Assembly (NCBI GenBank): GCA_019321725.1
Contig: CM033120.1
Location: forward strand, 12,120,278 to 12,184,277
Origin: Paulownia fortunei
Lineage: Eukaryota > Streptophyta > Magnoliopsida > Lamiales > Paulowniaceae
Direction of reading: 5' to 3'
DNA length: 64,000 nt
Part shown: in pieces, positions 49,762 to 63,809 of the stretch
Layout: each line of letters begins with the position of its first letter
Numbering within the stretch: position 1 is the stretch's first letter
Position numbers and translations under genes: made by a program
Notes under the pieces: generated by a model
The model's input: only the letters and a program-made list of their open reading frames with translations
Told to the model about the DNA's origin: nothing
Database searches by the model: none

Positions 49762-52700
49762 ATGAGGGAGGAGCAAATAGAGAAGCTCCGGGGAGTGGTC
49801 CGGGACTGCGTGAGCAAGCATTTGTACTCATCGGCGATCTTCTTCGCCGACAAGGTGGCAGCGGTGACGTCGGACCCTGCCGACATATACATGCAGGCAC
49901 AGGCGCTGTACCTCGGCCGACACTACCGCCGCGCATTCCACCTCCTCAATGCCTCCCAGATCGTTCTCCGTGACCTTCGATTCCGCTACCTTGCTGCCAA
50001 ATGCCTTGTAATAGTTTTCTTCTTTTTCTTCCCCAGCATCGAGCGCAACATTGTGTGCTGATAGGACATACAACTGCATTTACTGAACTATTTTCAGAAA
50101 TTTGAAATTTGTTGGTACTTTTCCATTTCCCTTTGAATTCCCATGGGGAGGTGGGAGCGGGGGTGAGTTATTGTTGAATTGTGACTGACAATTATAGGGA
50201 AATTGTTTTACTAAATTGAAAAGTTTTAAATTTTACTTGGAGATTGAGGATTTCATTGCCCATTAAATGTCTAATTTTGTATATTTGGAAGTTTGCGCTT
50301 TCTTTCTTTCCTTTAGTTTTTTGCTAATAATCAGTTCCCTGTGGAGGCGGTGACTTATATTTTAAATGACATTTAAAAAATAAATTGCTCAATTAGCTAG
50401 CAGACCCCTCGAGGAAATTTCAAAATACTCCTATTAAATCTTTCCAAGAGTGGCTGCAACAAGTGCTTCAGCAGTTGAGCTTCAATAAGAGTTCAGAATA
50501 TTAGTTTAGGGATTTGTCACACAATTTCTTCTAATCATTTATCTAGTGAATGCTAACAATTTTAACATACTCATCTTATCACAATCATTTATCTAGTGAA
50601 TGCCTACAATTTTAACATACCCATCTTTTCCTTTGGAATTTAGTAATTGGATAGGTCTATCTATTTCCTGCTAATAGGTAGTAGTAATTGATTGGTTGGC
50701 ATAAGATAATCAGTTTTCTATTGATACTCCTTGTTAAATAACAACTGTATCATATTACCAGGAAGAACTGAAGGAGTGGGATCAATGCCTGTTAATGCTT
50801 GGTGATGCTAAAGTGGATGAACACGGTAACATTACTGACACAAAGGATTACAATAGCATGTACCTGGATAAAGATGGTGAAGATCGTGAAATCAATGTAA
50901 GTTTGTTTTTGATCCAACACATGATAAATGTGGCATTTACTGCTGGCACCTTAATGCGGCGAAAGAAACAAGGAAAAGACTCATTAATAACTTTAATGGA
51001 TAGTGGTCAGAGTGAAGAAATGATGGTTACATTTCTCTGACAGATTATATCAGCAATATGCTTTTTAAGAGGCAAGGCATACGAGGCCCTGGAAAATCGT
51101 GCACAGGCTCGGTTATGGTGCGTGACAAATTATCTGATTATATAAGTTTTGCCTTTGGTCAATCCTTCCTAGTTTTATGCATATATCATGCTTTGTTCTT
51201 CATGGTATCACCTCCAGTGGCTGTTATGTAAACCCAAAAAATTCAAAATTATGACAATTCATACCGAAAAGACTTGGTGGAAAAATATGAAAATCTCAGA
51301 GATTAGTCGAGGAAAAATATTTGCAATTTAGAACTTATTTGAAGAAAAGGATATTGAACAATACCACTCACTGTTTCCCTATATATATCAAGGATGCAAC
51401 TCTGAGTTTTTCACCGTATTAAAGCAGTACAAATGGGCGACTGTGAAAGGTTGTTGCTGAAGTTATCATGCAACCAGAAAACAGGAATTGTTCAAATAGA
51501 AGAAGTTAACACATAGTTTGTTGTCTCAGAACTGAGTAGGGTTACAACTAGGGGCAACCCTGACAGCCAGGAACAGAAAGCAACACAATAACCTTTTTCA
51601 ACTAGAAGATGGCATTGCTACTTATGGAAACTTTTCGTCACTAAATGGATGGATAAATACTTGAAGATTGTGTGTTATTTCGTATTGCTATATCCTTTGA
51701 CTGGTGAAATGATGAGTTAGATAAAACATAACTATACTGCATTATAACATTGCCAGTACGAGGTTACCATGTTATTGAGATATTTAGATAAGGCCCTCTA
51801 TGTTTTTCTTATAAGATATATCTACATTAGAAATGGTGAATTCAGAGATCGTGCTCTATCTTTTCCCATTCATTTTTGGTATTGCTTGGTTCACTCTTCT
51901 CCTCTGTCTCTGATCTCATTCTGCGCTTTCTCTTGCCTCATTTTAGCTTAGCTGCATGCTATTCTTGTTAGTATTCAGTGCAATATTCTTTTATTGTTGC
52001 TAAATCTAGGGTAGAGTAGATTTGGCTTAGCTAAGAGAGCTCAATTTATTCTACCTTTTCTCATGACACTTGAAGGTACAAGGCTGCCATCAGAGCTGAT
52101 CCTCTGTGTTATGAGGTATGACAGTTATGTGTTGCAGCATAATTCTTATCAGTATCATTTGAAACTATTATGCTAAAGCTGTTAATGGTTTGTCATTGAT
52201 CAATGTTGTTATGGACCCATTAATATCTCAATGTCAGATGTTAAGTTTAATGCAACCAATAATTCTTATTTATCATTGTCATGGATCATGTACCCATCAT
52301 ATTTTCTTCTTGATTCAGGCCTTGGAATGTCTGATAGAGGGTCACATGCTCACTTGCGAAGAAGGTGTGGACCTATCTACTGGGGACAAATGCAAGTTTG
52401 AATTTGAACCACCCAAATTTTATTTAGACAAGCATAATGTGTGACATAATTTGTACTCTGTGTTATTTGCTATTTTCTGTTTTGCAACTTATCGAACATC
52501 TCCTTTATATTACTGGATCATTATCACTGAAGGAAATGATTATGAGTTTCCAGCAGTATATTTACTGAATACTAGAAACCTAATTCAATGATGTACATAT
52601 TCTAGAGACGAATCTACTAGCGACATTGCAATTTGGCCCCGAAGATGGATGGCTCTCCTCATTTTATTCATGCTTGATAAAGAAAGTAAGTAGAGTTTTG

Positions 52701-55700
52701 AGTGCTTGCCTACTTCCAGGTTCATGAAACTAGTCACTTGATTTTCATTAATGTTGTGTATGTGTACGTCTGTAATATTGGTTCTGAATAGTAGTTTTAA
52801 CTTGTGAGATCATTATTCCCAGTATGATAAAGAAAATGTTGTTGAAACCAAGTTTAGAGAACTCGAGCTGGAAGTTTCTAATACAAAGACGTCTGGAAAA
52901 TCATTATGTACACTGAAGAACAACACTGATCTCTTAGCCTGCAAAGCTGAGTACTACCATCAGTGTGGCGAATACCAGAAGTGTTTTGAACTAACATCAA
53001 TGTGGGTTTGTAATTGTCTTTGAACAGAACTTGGGCTTTACATTTATTCCGTTACTGATGCCACTTGCTTATTTACATGTGTTTAATTCAGATTGCTCGA
53101 GAAGGACCCTTTCCACCTAAAGTGTACCCTGGTGCATTTAGCAGCAGCCATGGAGCTTGGGCATTCCAACGAACTATATCTAATGGCATGCAATTTAGTC
53201 AAGGACTATCCTCAAAAGTGAGAATGTGTAGACTTTTTTAGATAATCAACTTACATCCCTTATTATTAATCTGAAAAAGGAAAATTATTTATTTGTTTTT
53301 TTTCTTTTTCAAGAAGTACTCTAATGCAGATATTAAGATATTAACTAGTAGAGCCATACTCAAATTATCTTCATGCTAGTGGGTTACTGACATAGTATTT
53401 GTGCCAACAATAGTGTCAATAGAAGACAGGTTTTACTAACACTTACGGTAGTGGCATCATGATTTGATCGCCAGAAAGTAGTATGAAGTTATTTTTTTGA
53501 TTGTTATTCTAAGCTCAAGAATCCTTTTACTGTAGTCAATTTAAGAATGTTCATTTCTTTCTGGAATATGAGAATGCGTTATATATTGTTGTCCAAACAT
53601 TTTCTTATGCTCACATCTAATTGCTGCTTGTTTTTAGTGAAATTGGCACCAACTGCCTGTCACTTCAAACTCATTTGATCTCATATTTGTCAATTTTGAG
53701 GTGACATTACCTTTGTGATGCTTGTCGGAAATTTATTTAATATTTTTACTTATTATCATTTTCGGTGAGTGGTTTCAATATCATAATGTTGAATTAAAAT
53801 AAAATGCACAAAAGGATTGGGTATTCTAAAACAAGTTTCCATGTTCTTCATTCTTGATATGACAAGCTAAATTATGTGATTGTTATCCCTTTTCATATAT
53901 TTTCCGGAACTTTCAGATTTATGTCTCAGTCACTTCCTATGAAATGTTTTTATTCAGAGCTCTGTCATGGTTTGCTGTGGGTTGCTACTACTACTGCATA
54001 AAAAAGTATGATCAATCACGTCGTTATTTCAGGTATCAACCCTTGGAATTGGTTTTTATAAGGACTATGATGTTTTATCTTTGAGATATATTTTTTCCTG
54101 CCAGAATTAAATTGCACTTATTTTATGTTTTTGGGTTTGAGGGGTGGGAAGGAGGGGAGGCAATTTCCATCAGGATTGAAGTTTCATTGTTACTCCTACA
54201 AATTTAAATGCATAATTAATGTGAATATTACCATTTGTTCCAGAGATACTCAGTCCTACTGATCAACCCCTATTTTCTGCTACTGTTATGTAGTCTACCT
54301 GTTTGGAATGTCCAATCATACCATACTCTTATTCAGTTGACAGTCTAGGTCATTTTATGCTATATTTGAAGCATGTATAGAAAGGGGCTACTGCTAATAT
54401 CAGGCTTCTCTGGTTTGAGCTTTTTGAGAGAACTAACTGAAAGTCTGTGGCAGAAGAATTTAATTTTGTTTTGATTGTTTAGCTAAAGGTGGAGAGACAT
54501 GACAAATTATGAATTTATATTGAGTACAATATTTATTCATCTTAATTCAGGCAATTGTTATTAACTTATGTGTTGCTTTATTTATTCGGGATGAGTGTTA
54601 TCATCTCCTTAATCAGATCTTGGGCTGTCTATTGTTTTTTCTTATTTAAACTTAGTGTGTTCCGCAATCACGGATTAATAGTTAAATAAGACTTCTTGAT
54701 CTGAATTTTGCTTGCTTACTGTCGAGAGGAGTCCTCTTTTACCTTATATTTTCCTTCGATCTAGGCTGTAATGCAAAGGCTTAAAATACCTTGGACTTAT
54801 TGTTGTTCAATGTTGTGATATTTTAGGCATTTGATAAAGGTATTCTTTTATCTTGTGTATGACTTTTAATTGGGATCAGCACCTTGGTGCCATCGCAGAA
54901 AATAAGTGGAAACATTGCTTACATTAGCAAACTAGTTTTGTAATTTTTAAATTTTGGTGTCCTTAAGATCGCTGGTTCACATTCCCATTTGAATTTAATT
55001 CGATTCCCTTGTTATCCTTCTCCAGCAAGGCAACAAGTTTAGATGGAACATTTGCTCCCGGTTGGGTTGGCTATGGGAATGCATATGCGGCTCAAGAAGA
55101 AGGAGATCAAGCAATGTCAGCTTACCGCACTGCTGCTCGTTTATTTCCTGGGTAAATGTTTCATGTTGTCTATCATCCGTATGGCTGCACTGTGTCTAAC
55201 AGCTATTTAATTGTTCATTTGTCCTCAAGTTATTCCTACAAATTATACGAATGTTCTCCTTGTACATCTTTCCTTATACATTCTCAAATTTGTGTTATTT
55301 GTTTTAATTTGTAAGTGTTCTTTGTTGGGTTGGGGCCGCTTGGCCGGGTGGGGGGGTTTTGTGGATTAAAATGAAGTACGAGAATATTGTTTGTTTTTCA
55401 TTTTACATCATTCATTAATTGTTGGAATCTCATCACAAGTTTTTGAGTGAAAGTCAACTGTTAGTATTCTAATTCTTTATCCATTTCTTTTTTTTTTGGT
55501 GCGCGCGCGCATGTGTGTGTGTGTGTGTGTGTGGGTTTTTTTTATTGATGAGTTTGATGTCTTATAAAAGGTCAGGTTTCCAGATAATGCTCAGCATATT
55601 AGACTTGTTCAGCTACAGGAAATAAATTGCTATGATTTTTCCTATAAGAAATTCCAAAGAAAGGGTCAAATTGGCCTGACTTTTCCACAGAATTACGTTT

Positions 55701-58190
55701 TTTTTTTTTTTTTTTTTTTCTGTTGGGGAAGTGAGGAAAATTGTTGCTTTGGACTTTTTACATTGGCTGCATCTTTTCTTTAACCTTATTCTCAGAACCC
55801 ACTGTGGTTTCAAACTACTGCAGTTAAAATGTTTTCAGAAGTGTAAACAACTAACTGATGGTCAAGTTGATGAACGAGAAATTACTTGAGTTCCCTGTTG
55901 GGTTGATGAGCATTCCTCATTATTAACCTATCAACCGTAGGGATGGCTGTGCTAGAACTCATTTTTAAGAATCTGCATGGATGTTAAAACTTTATTCATT
56001 GAATTTTTCTCCTTATGCTCTTGTTCTTCTCACTTGACAGTGGGATGTATTTTGTTTTTTTTTTGTCCTGGATAATGAGGTTAGTGATAAGTTTGCTGAT
56101 TAGGAATCATGAGTGATTCTTGATGATGTTTAATGAAGTCTTAAGATTACACATTGTCGAAGCCCTTTTATTACTTATTAAGTACTCATTGTTTTTTACA
56201 GGTTGAATATTGATTTTCTTTTATTCCAGGTGCCATTTGCCAACTCTGTACATAGGAATGGAATACATGCGAACCCATAGCTTCAAACTTGCTGAACAGG
56301 TGATTATAACTCTCTCGAGTTCAGAATCTCCCCGTTCACCGCCTTGCTTTGGGCTTTAGCTGTCAATTAGCTGTAACGATATAAAGTTTGTATTTTCCTT
56401 TGTTGCTTAATGCAACTAGTGTTATTCACCTGGTTCATCTTTCTAAAAGGAAGTTGCTTTCAGTTTTTTATGCAGGCCCAGATAGTATGTCCTTCAGATC
56501 CACTTGTATATAATGAGCTTGGTGTCGTGGCTTATCATATGAAGGAGTAAGATATTTCACCCTTAAGAAATTACTAGCAATTTCTGCTCACTTAGTGTGT
56601 CCTTATTTTCAAAAAAACGTGGTTTATAATATAATTGTATTTTTCTATCATGAATATAAACGATTACTGTATTTTTTGTTTCTTTTTAATCTATGATATG
56701 ATGAGAGATAGAGGGGGAGAGAGTTTTTGCATGTAACTTTCTAACAATTTTCAAAAAGTTCCTCTACTAATATAAGATTGGAGACAATTGTGCTTGGAAC
56801 TCAGAAGTGTCTTGAAACTGGTTCAGTTGAAAGGACTTGTAACTGTCTAAATGAAAACTGTTTGACATTTGGGAATCTAATGTCCTAATCTTATGCTTCT
56901 ACAATTTCTGATGCACTTTTTTGTTAAAAATCTACTAGCAAAACCATTGTGTATATATCAGATTCTATTTGGTAAGATATCTGCACAATAATTTCACATA
57001 GATATAGAATTAAGCTTCTTTTTTATAATCTTTAAGCTATTATGATTAGCGTGATTTGCCTTTCCATAATCTTTCAGGTATAAGAAGGCTGTGTGGTGGT
57101 TTGAGAAGACGTTGGCTCACGTACCATCCTCTTTAAGTGAGATGTGGGAGCCAACTGTAGTCAACCTTGCTCATGCATTGAGAAAATTAAAGTATGTCTT
57201 GTCATTTTTTGCTTCAAAGAGTTGTCAAAGTTAGCAATAGAAAAGGGTGCTTGATGATATCAACTGCTTTTATCGCATAGCCATGTTAAACTTTTAATTT
57301 GTGTTCCCCATACTCGAAGGAACTTGCTGATAATTTAGGATAAATAGACCAACCCATATTGCAGTTGTAACATTTATTCTATCTTTCTATATTCTTTATT
57401 GCTAGGAAATGCAGAACTAGCTAAATACTAAATGTCGTTGGTTTCAAAAAATAAAAAGAAATTGAAGATAAAGCACTTTTTACTAATTTCATTCAATATG
57501 AGTAAGCTCTTTTCTCTTTAGCCACATCACTGGCTCAAAGTGGTCTTTTGATTTCCTTTGTAGTTTTCCGATCTCTCTTCCCAGGACTTGCTTTTTCCCA
57601 TAACCTAGACCCTTATGCCACTTTGATTGCCTTATTATCTAAATTTCAGTTCTATGTTATGTATCACAATCAATAAAATGTTCTAACCATCAGGAGGTAC
57701 AATGAGGCAATTATTTACTATGAGAAAGCACTTGCGCTATCAACAAGAAGTTTGAGTACGTATGCAGGTCTCGCGTACACATATCATCTGCAGGTGATTA
57801 ATTCTGAACTTCCTGGCTTTATATTATCTGGAAATTGAGGGTGAGACTCTGTCTTATAGATCTATCTTTCCTTTGCAGGATAATTTTACAGCAGCAATTA
57901 CATACTATCACAAGGTACAGTTTTTCAATTTTCAGTTCAGTAAAATTAATGTGTGGTTACCAAGTCTTTCAGTTTCTGAGAGCAGAACCACTTACTATTA
58001 CAAGCACTGGGAAACTTCATGTTTTGATCATTCTCATACATTTTTGGCCTTGCTAGTCATGATATCGTTCTATTGACAGGCTTTGTGGATCAAACCAGAC
58101 GATCAATTTTGTACAGAGATGCTGACATTGGCTCTTTCAGATGATATAGACCCAAAAGTCGAGACACTTAGAAGTCAGTTATTTACTTAA
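49762..58190 (+). CDS. APC6: Anaphase-promoting complex subunit 6 (CDC16)
   Basis: Sixteen exons keep phase: 49762-50007, 50762-50896, 51044-51117, 52076-52115, 52319-52364, 52606-52685, 52823-53001, 53092-53217, 53958-54032, 55026-55151, 56230-56299, 56476-56546, 57078-57191, 57694-57793, 57879-57914, 58080-58190. They encode 542 residues, close to the 543 I recall for the Arabidopsis protein. APC6 is a TPR scaffold subunit of the APC/C ubiquitin ligase, which drives destruction of cyclins and securin in the nucleus. The N-terminus reads MREEQIEKLRGVVRDCVSKHLYSSAIFFADKV. GPEDGWLSSFYSCLIKK, PGWVGYGNAYAAQEEGDQA, GMEYMRTHSFKLAEQ, NELGVVAYHMKEYKKAVWWF and RYNEAIIYYEKALALS are the expected TPR blocks, densest in the C-terminal half. 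All introns are GT-AG and no frame break was seen. The upstream motifs fit a dividing-cell gene. Confidence 0.95.
50533..50632. repeat. 50-bp tandem duplication in APC6 intron 1
   Basis: AATCATTTATCTAGTGAATG begins both 50533 and 50583. The two 50-bp units are nearly identical, with a few substitutions (GCTAACAA against GCCTACAA, ACTCATC against ACCCATC). Confidence 0.85.
55500..55534. repeat. (GC)n(TG)n microsatellite, APC6 intron 10
   Basis: GCGCGCGCGC passes into ATG and then a TG dinucleotide run. It is alternating purine-pyrimidine and intronic. Confidence 0.85.
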
Positions 58191-59576
58191 ATAAAATGCA
58201 GACCTCCTGATTATTTATGTTGTAATGTAATCTGTAAACATATGCAATAATGTGGAAGATAGTTCAAGATGTAGTGCTAGGTCATATTCAATTGTTGTAT
58301 CATGTCTTTGTAGTAGTGCCATAGGGACTGCCTTGCATTTGTTAAATCCGAACGAAGTTACATCAATCCAACTTGAAATACATAAAGTTGATTTTCTTTT
58401 AGTCCAAGAATTAATTCTTTTGGAGTTAATTTTAATGATCTTGCAGAAGTGATCCACTACTTTGGTTTGTATTTTTTCCCCTTTATCTTAATCAATTGGT
58501 AATCCCTGCAGAAAATTTTGTTGATCGAGAAATTCCCCTCGTGAAGGTGGTCTGTATCTGAGAAAATATGTAACAACTAATGAGTTACAAATAACATTGT
58601 AGTAAAATCATAGGATGAAAATGAGCAAAAAAACCTCGGGTTGATACTTAACGATCAGTGTGTTCTATTATAGCTTCCAATTCAAGATTGCAACAGTCAA
58701 TAACTATAAATATATAGTATTCAATTCAAGATTGGAACAGTCAACACCCAATATAGTTAAAGAAAAAAATATTTCATAGGATTATAGCGTAGTGTACATT
58801 CTTCGAGATTTCAATTTATTTTTTTTTATTTTTTTTTGCTTCTTGAACCGCAAGTCAGAGGTTGAATTAGAACTCATACCTGTGATCATGAAATTAGTAC
58901 TAAAATTTTGTGCATGAAAAAGGGTCCGGGGTTGAAATAATTTTTTTTTTTTTTTTGAAAAATTAAAACTTTTGTTAGGAAAAAAACTATCAAGGCATTC
59001 GAAACTTGGGAAGTGTGTTACTCCAGAATTATCTGAATCTTGTTATTCTGCTGGTTTAACCTAAGATAATAAAGAGAACCATTTTCTGTGTCAAAATATA
59101 TGCAGTAAGAGATTTGCTAAGCAGAAAGAGAGGATGAAAATACAGGTTTCAGTCCAAGCTCAAATAGTCCTTACGCAAATAAATTGATTATGAAACACCA
59201 CCTGCGTTGTGAACACATATTCAATCAACACTAGAAAAATCGGCTCCTCTTGTTGAGCTACAAGCTAAAGTTCAACAAAACCATATTCAGGGCTTCCCCA
59301 AGCAGTCGCAGAGAAAGAAAGCATATAACTGTTACTATAACCATGAAAATCCAAGCAAGCCACTTTGTTTTGATGTTCATTTGCCCAACCTTTTGGAATA
59401 GTTGAAATAAATCTGGAACACGGAACCCAAGGTTGTTGAAGCTAAGCTGACTTGAATTAGTCAGAGGAAGCAAAACATTTGTGTGATTTTAACTAAGGGA
59501 AAACCTTTAGAGATATTTCTGTACAAGAATCAAGGAGATTATCAAGTCAGCAATCAAATCATCTCGATAAACTTTT
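58191..59576. other. Convergent 3' spacer between APC6 and ALG2
   Basis: This holds the 3' UTRs of the two convergent genes. A 24-bp motif (CAATTCAAGATTG.AACAGTCAA) occurs twice, at about 58,677 and 58,721. On the minus strand about 59,258-59,400 there is a short frame with one hydrophobic segment (KWLAWIFMVIVTVICFLSLRLL), discussed in the findings. No other gene was seen. Confidence 0.6.
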
Positions 59577-62500
59577 TCACTCTCTCTTTCTCCGAGCTGT
59601 ATCAACAATATATGCATTCAGATGCTGGCCAAATATCTTGGTAGAGAATGACTGCACCACATGCTGTCGGGCTTCTCTGCCCATGGTTTTTGACATTTGA
59701 GGATCCCGAATAAAATTAGCCATGGCCATAGAGAATTCTTGGGGGCTAGGGTCACACAGGTAGCCTGTCACTCCGCTTTTTATTGTCTCGACCGGACCCC
59801 CACTGTTGCATGCGATGACAGGTTTGTGAGCTGCCATCGCTTCTAAAGGGACAATGCCAAAATGCTCATCCTACATCAATTATATCATCTTAGAAGAATT
59901 ATCATAACCCATTCCAATCAATTGACAAGAATATCAGATAGCGCCAGACCTTGGGTGTATAAAGTACACAGAGGCATTGTGAAAGAAGAGTATTTCTTTC
60001 AGATGTGGGACAAGATGTAATGAATTGGAGTCGATGAGATACGCCTTCCCGTTCTGCCAAGTCTTTCAATTCCTCCAAATACTCTACATTCTCTCTGAGC
60101 CGTTTATCAAAGCCACCTGACATAAACAAAAGTGCATATGAGACATAAATTTCAAGCCCAACTATAAATTGGTGGACTCGTCAAGATTGTACAAACACAA
60201 CTCAATAATTTTTCGACATCAAGAGCCAAAAACTGATAATTCACTGCCACCAGCCGGTTTCCCAAAGAATAAAAACTCGAGAAAGTGCAAGAAGAAGAAC
60301 TCAGATACAACCCAGAAAATTGTCCCGAGAGGAGGGGAGGGGGGGGTCCTAATAATATTAAAAAAGAAAAAGAAGACGAGCTAGCAATAACAAAAGCTTC
60401 TTGTACACTGTGAAAGCAGGAAATGACAGAAATAATATGATAATGCATTTGCAATAACAACATAACAATATTATGGGAGAACAGTCTGCATAGAAAAGAA
60501 ACATAACATCCTCTGGGTCTCATACAATTTCATGAATAGCAACCTGCCCTTCCGAAGGTGGCAGTATATATATTACTGGATTATAAAGGAAAAAGAAAAA
60601 AGAAAAAAGAAATAACAGAAACATAAAAATTGCCCAAACAACAATGCAGATAGATAACTTACTAAAGATAAGCATGAAACTTACCCGCGACAATCAAGGA
60701 AAGCTCGTTTTTCTTGTCACCTTGAAGGAAATCCTGTTGGCTGTTGTACAGCATAGCGAAGGCAGATATAGCTAGTTCTATATTCTTTTTCCTTTCAAAA
60801 CGATTGATGGACAGAAAACTCAACCTGGAATAAAGCACAGAAGAATTAGACAGGACAGACTAAGAGACTATATCTTATACATAATATTTCTTCTTTCTGA
60901 CTTTTGGCTTATTTTGTGTTGGGAGTTGAGATTCAGAGAAAAAGTTTATATGCCATTATTGTAATCCATCCTATAACTTCAAGATACCAAGAGATAGAAT
61001 CATGTCAGTTACTTAGTAGCATTAGGTTCTTCAAACTGATCCACATTGACAGCTGGATAAAGCACGGCTGGTCTAACCCCTCGTGAACTTAAATGCTTGA
61101 AAGTCTTTGCGAAAGTAGATGCAGTAAATTTGCTGTTTACAAGAATTAAATCAGCCATACCTACAACCAGGCAGATGCAGTTCACAAAAAAATAAAAATT
61201 TGCAGAGTATAAGGGAAACAAAAAGAATATGCATAAGAAGACATGAAGAAAACATTGGACGAAAAAATATATATAAAGATTAAAGAGACCTGTTGTTATT
61301 TCTTCCAAAAAGTTTATAGGTTTCCGATAAATTCTCCTAAGGATGGTTGTGTGTTGAGCTAGCAACATGTCTGGAAAATGGCAATAGAATACAACCTAGA
61401 CAAAAGAATATGAACTGTGTAAACTATAATGCCACTATACATAGGTAACAATTAAGTAAAAGTCATTTTGAGTGCATTTCAACCTTTGATAGCTTTTTCA
61501 TCTTCATCAGCGGAATGACGACAGAGACCTGATCCGCAAGTATAATGTCGAAAGAAGGATACAAAAACAACACACAAAGAGCAACAAAAATACACCGCAG
61601 ATATGCACATACTGCATGGAGACGATAAAAAATATGGCGAGGTAGGAAAGCACCATATACTGTAACTGGAAAGGTACCTACACATGTTCAGATTATTATT
61701 AGAATAATTCAGATTTCCAAACTACAGAGTGTATAAACCCATCCAGAATGAGATCAAAATTTTCAAGCAGAAAAAGAGAATAGAAAAAAGAGTGGTACAC
61801 ACCAGAAACTGTCTCCTCAAAACAACGTGTTTTGTCATGGTGTGATGTAAATATATGAACATTATGACCGTTAGATGACAGTTCGACAGCAGCATCAACA
61901 ATTAACCTTTCTGCTCCACCTAACATTATAAAAAACCAAGGCATAATTAATTGAAAGACCAGAAATGGACTATAAAGGGGAAAGGAGAAAAATTAAATAA
62001 TCATGATTGTGTCATATGCATGTTTTGAAAATACTATTCAAGCAAATTCATATGCTATTGAGAATCAAGCTTTGTAGAACACTTAACCAATGTACATGAT
62101 AGTAGATCCCATTTTCTGTATAAACAAATGCTCATATACTGTATCTGTATGAACTGAAGAGGATACAAATATTACCCAAAAGATACAATAGTTACATGAA
62201 GACAAGAATCCAGCTTCTGGTTTGAAGCATAAATGGCTTTCTTGCATAAGAAACTGAAACAGTTCTCATTTGGGCAAAATTTTCTGATAAATGTAAAGCA
62301 CCATATGAAATCCACATCTTTCCCTTCTTGACAAACCAAAAACTTTTGGCACATGATCTTCCTCATCTACCTCAACAACTATATATCCAGAGGCTTCTCT
62401 AACTCCTCATATCAGACAGAAAATTCCACATCTCTCTAAGTTTTGCAATGTAATTGAACTTTTGGAGCAGGCCCTTCTCTTACTTAAATAGCGGATTGAA

Positions 62501-62849
62501 TAAAATTTCCAACATAGTAATAAAGCCCATACATTTCACTTTTTTGTAACCTTTATATTTACAGGGCTATCTGACATTAAACTCACAATGCATGATTTTC
62601 ACAATTCAATCCCATGAATCGCTCTTCATCCCTCACAGAAACTAACATCTTTTTAAGCAATAGTAAAAACTCAGAAAAACCCAAAAGATCCATCCAAGAA
62701 CCCCAAAAATAAATCACATAGAAACAACGAATTTTAATGTAACTTAATTTGGGTCGTGATAGAGACGACGTGACGCTATAAAAGTTACCTATTCCAAGAT
62801 CAGGGTGGATAATTGCAATGTTTAACTTGGAGCTGTCTTTTCTCTCCAT
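59577..62849 (-). CDS. ALG2: Alpha-1,3/1,6-mannosyltransferase ALG2
   Basis: Eight exons in minus-strand order keep phase: 62849-62789, 61919-61803, 61677-61484, 61395-61290, 61160-61013, 60824-60685, 60116-59950, 59870-59577. They encode 408 residues. ALG2 adds the second and third mannose to the lipid-linked oligosaccharide on the cytosolic face of the ER, an early step of N-glycan assembly. Signatures seen are [22 protein letters not shown] (N-terminal GPGG-like loop), [24 protein letters not shown] (one hydrophobic segment precedes it, about 88-110), [42 protein letters not shown] and the GT4-family E-x7-E motif [11 protein letters not shown] followed by GGPVETI. The start [10 protein letters not shown] lies just before the conserved block. 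The frame is also open upstream, but that part is Arg/Ser-rich, unlike the family, and belongs to the leader. Confidence 0.95.
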
Positions 62850-63679
62850 GGCTGCTTCTGGGTTTTCGCCTTGTTTCAGTGCTGAGTTTTCAATTTTATC
62901 TTTGATCAAATTTTCAGAAAAGAAAAAGGAAAATGAAATATAAATGACGAGCAAAGCAGGCAGTCTATTGGTGTCTGAACCAATTATCTTTGAGCAAGAG
63001 TCCACGTCAGAAGTAGCCAAAAAAATACAAGGTAAGGCGTCGGATCGGGTTCTGTCGGGTCGGAGTTTAGTGTAGGGTACTCGGTACAACCCGACTTTAT
63101 TGGGTTACCCAATTCTATCGGGTTTTTATTCTTTATTATTTTATTTTATTTTTCTAATTTTTTGTGTGTTGTATGAATGTGCAAATAGTAAAAATACTAC
63201 CCGGTACAATTTTTTAATATCAAATTTTGAATAATATATTTTTTTAAAAATAAATCGACTCGATCATATTAGATCGGGTCACATTGACATCCGAAAAACT
63301 GAATGCCCACACCTAGTACTCTAACCAAAATGGGTCGACTCAAATCCAGACAATTTAGCATTTTACTTGTTCAAAGCTCAACTTTCAATTGTGAAAAAAA
63401 AGGTCAAGAATTTTTGGTACTCTAAAAAATCTTAATGCTATATTGAATCAAGAAATAAAATAAAAAGAAAAACAAAAACAAAAACAAAAACATGTAAAAA
63501 ATAAACTATAAAATTATATCACAGATATTTCTCTTAGTGTTTTTTTTTTAGTAAAATTCAAGGTCTAAACATAGGGCAAATTTATTCTGTTTTTTTTTTT
63601 CTGTACTTAATTTTGACAATTTGTTGCTTCCATACCTTGGATAGCATTTTGTTTAAAATGGGCCAAATAAATACATAAA

Positions 63680-63756
63680 CACCCAAATGAAATCCACAGA
63701 GGCCCATCTGTTTTAATTGGTAATTAAACCACCCAAATGAAATCCACTGCGGCCCA
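63680..63756 (+). promoter_or_regulatory. Duplicated GGCCCA (site II) module
   Basis: A 27-bp unit CACCCAAATGAAATCCAC..GGCCCA occurs at 63680-63706 and again at 63730-63756 with two internal changes. A third GCCCAAT lies at about 63,798. GGCCCA boxes are typical of plant housekeeping promoters. The module is about 90-160 bp upstream of the ATG of the last gene. Confidence 0.6.
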
Positions 63757-63809
63757 GCCTAATCATTGGAAGCCTGTTTTATCTTCAGCCATCCACAGCC
63801 CAATCCTCA

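Noticed and set aside
62583..63089. 168-residue minus-strand frame across ALG2 exon 1
   Set aside because: Only the [21 protein letters not shown] part is ALG2. The frame then runs through the GTAACT donor into intron 1, and its upstream part is leader sequence.
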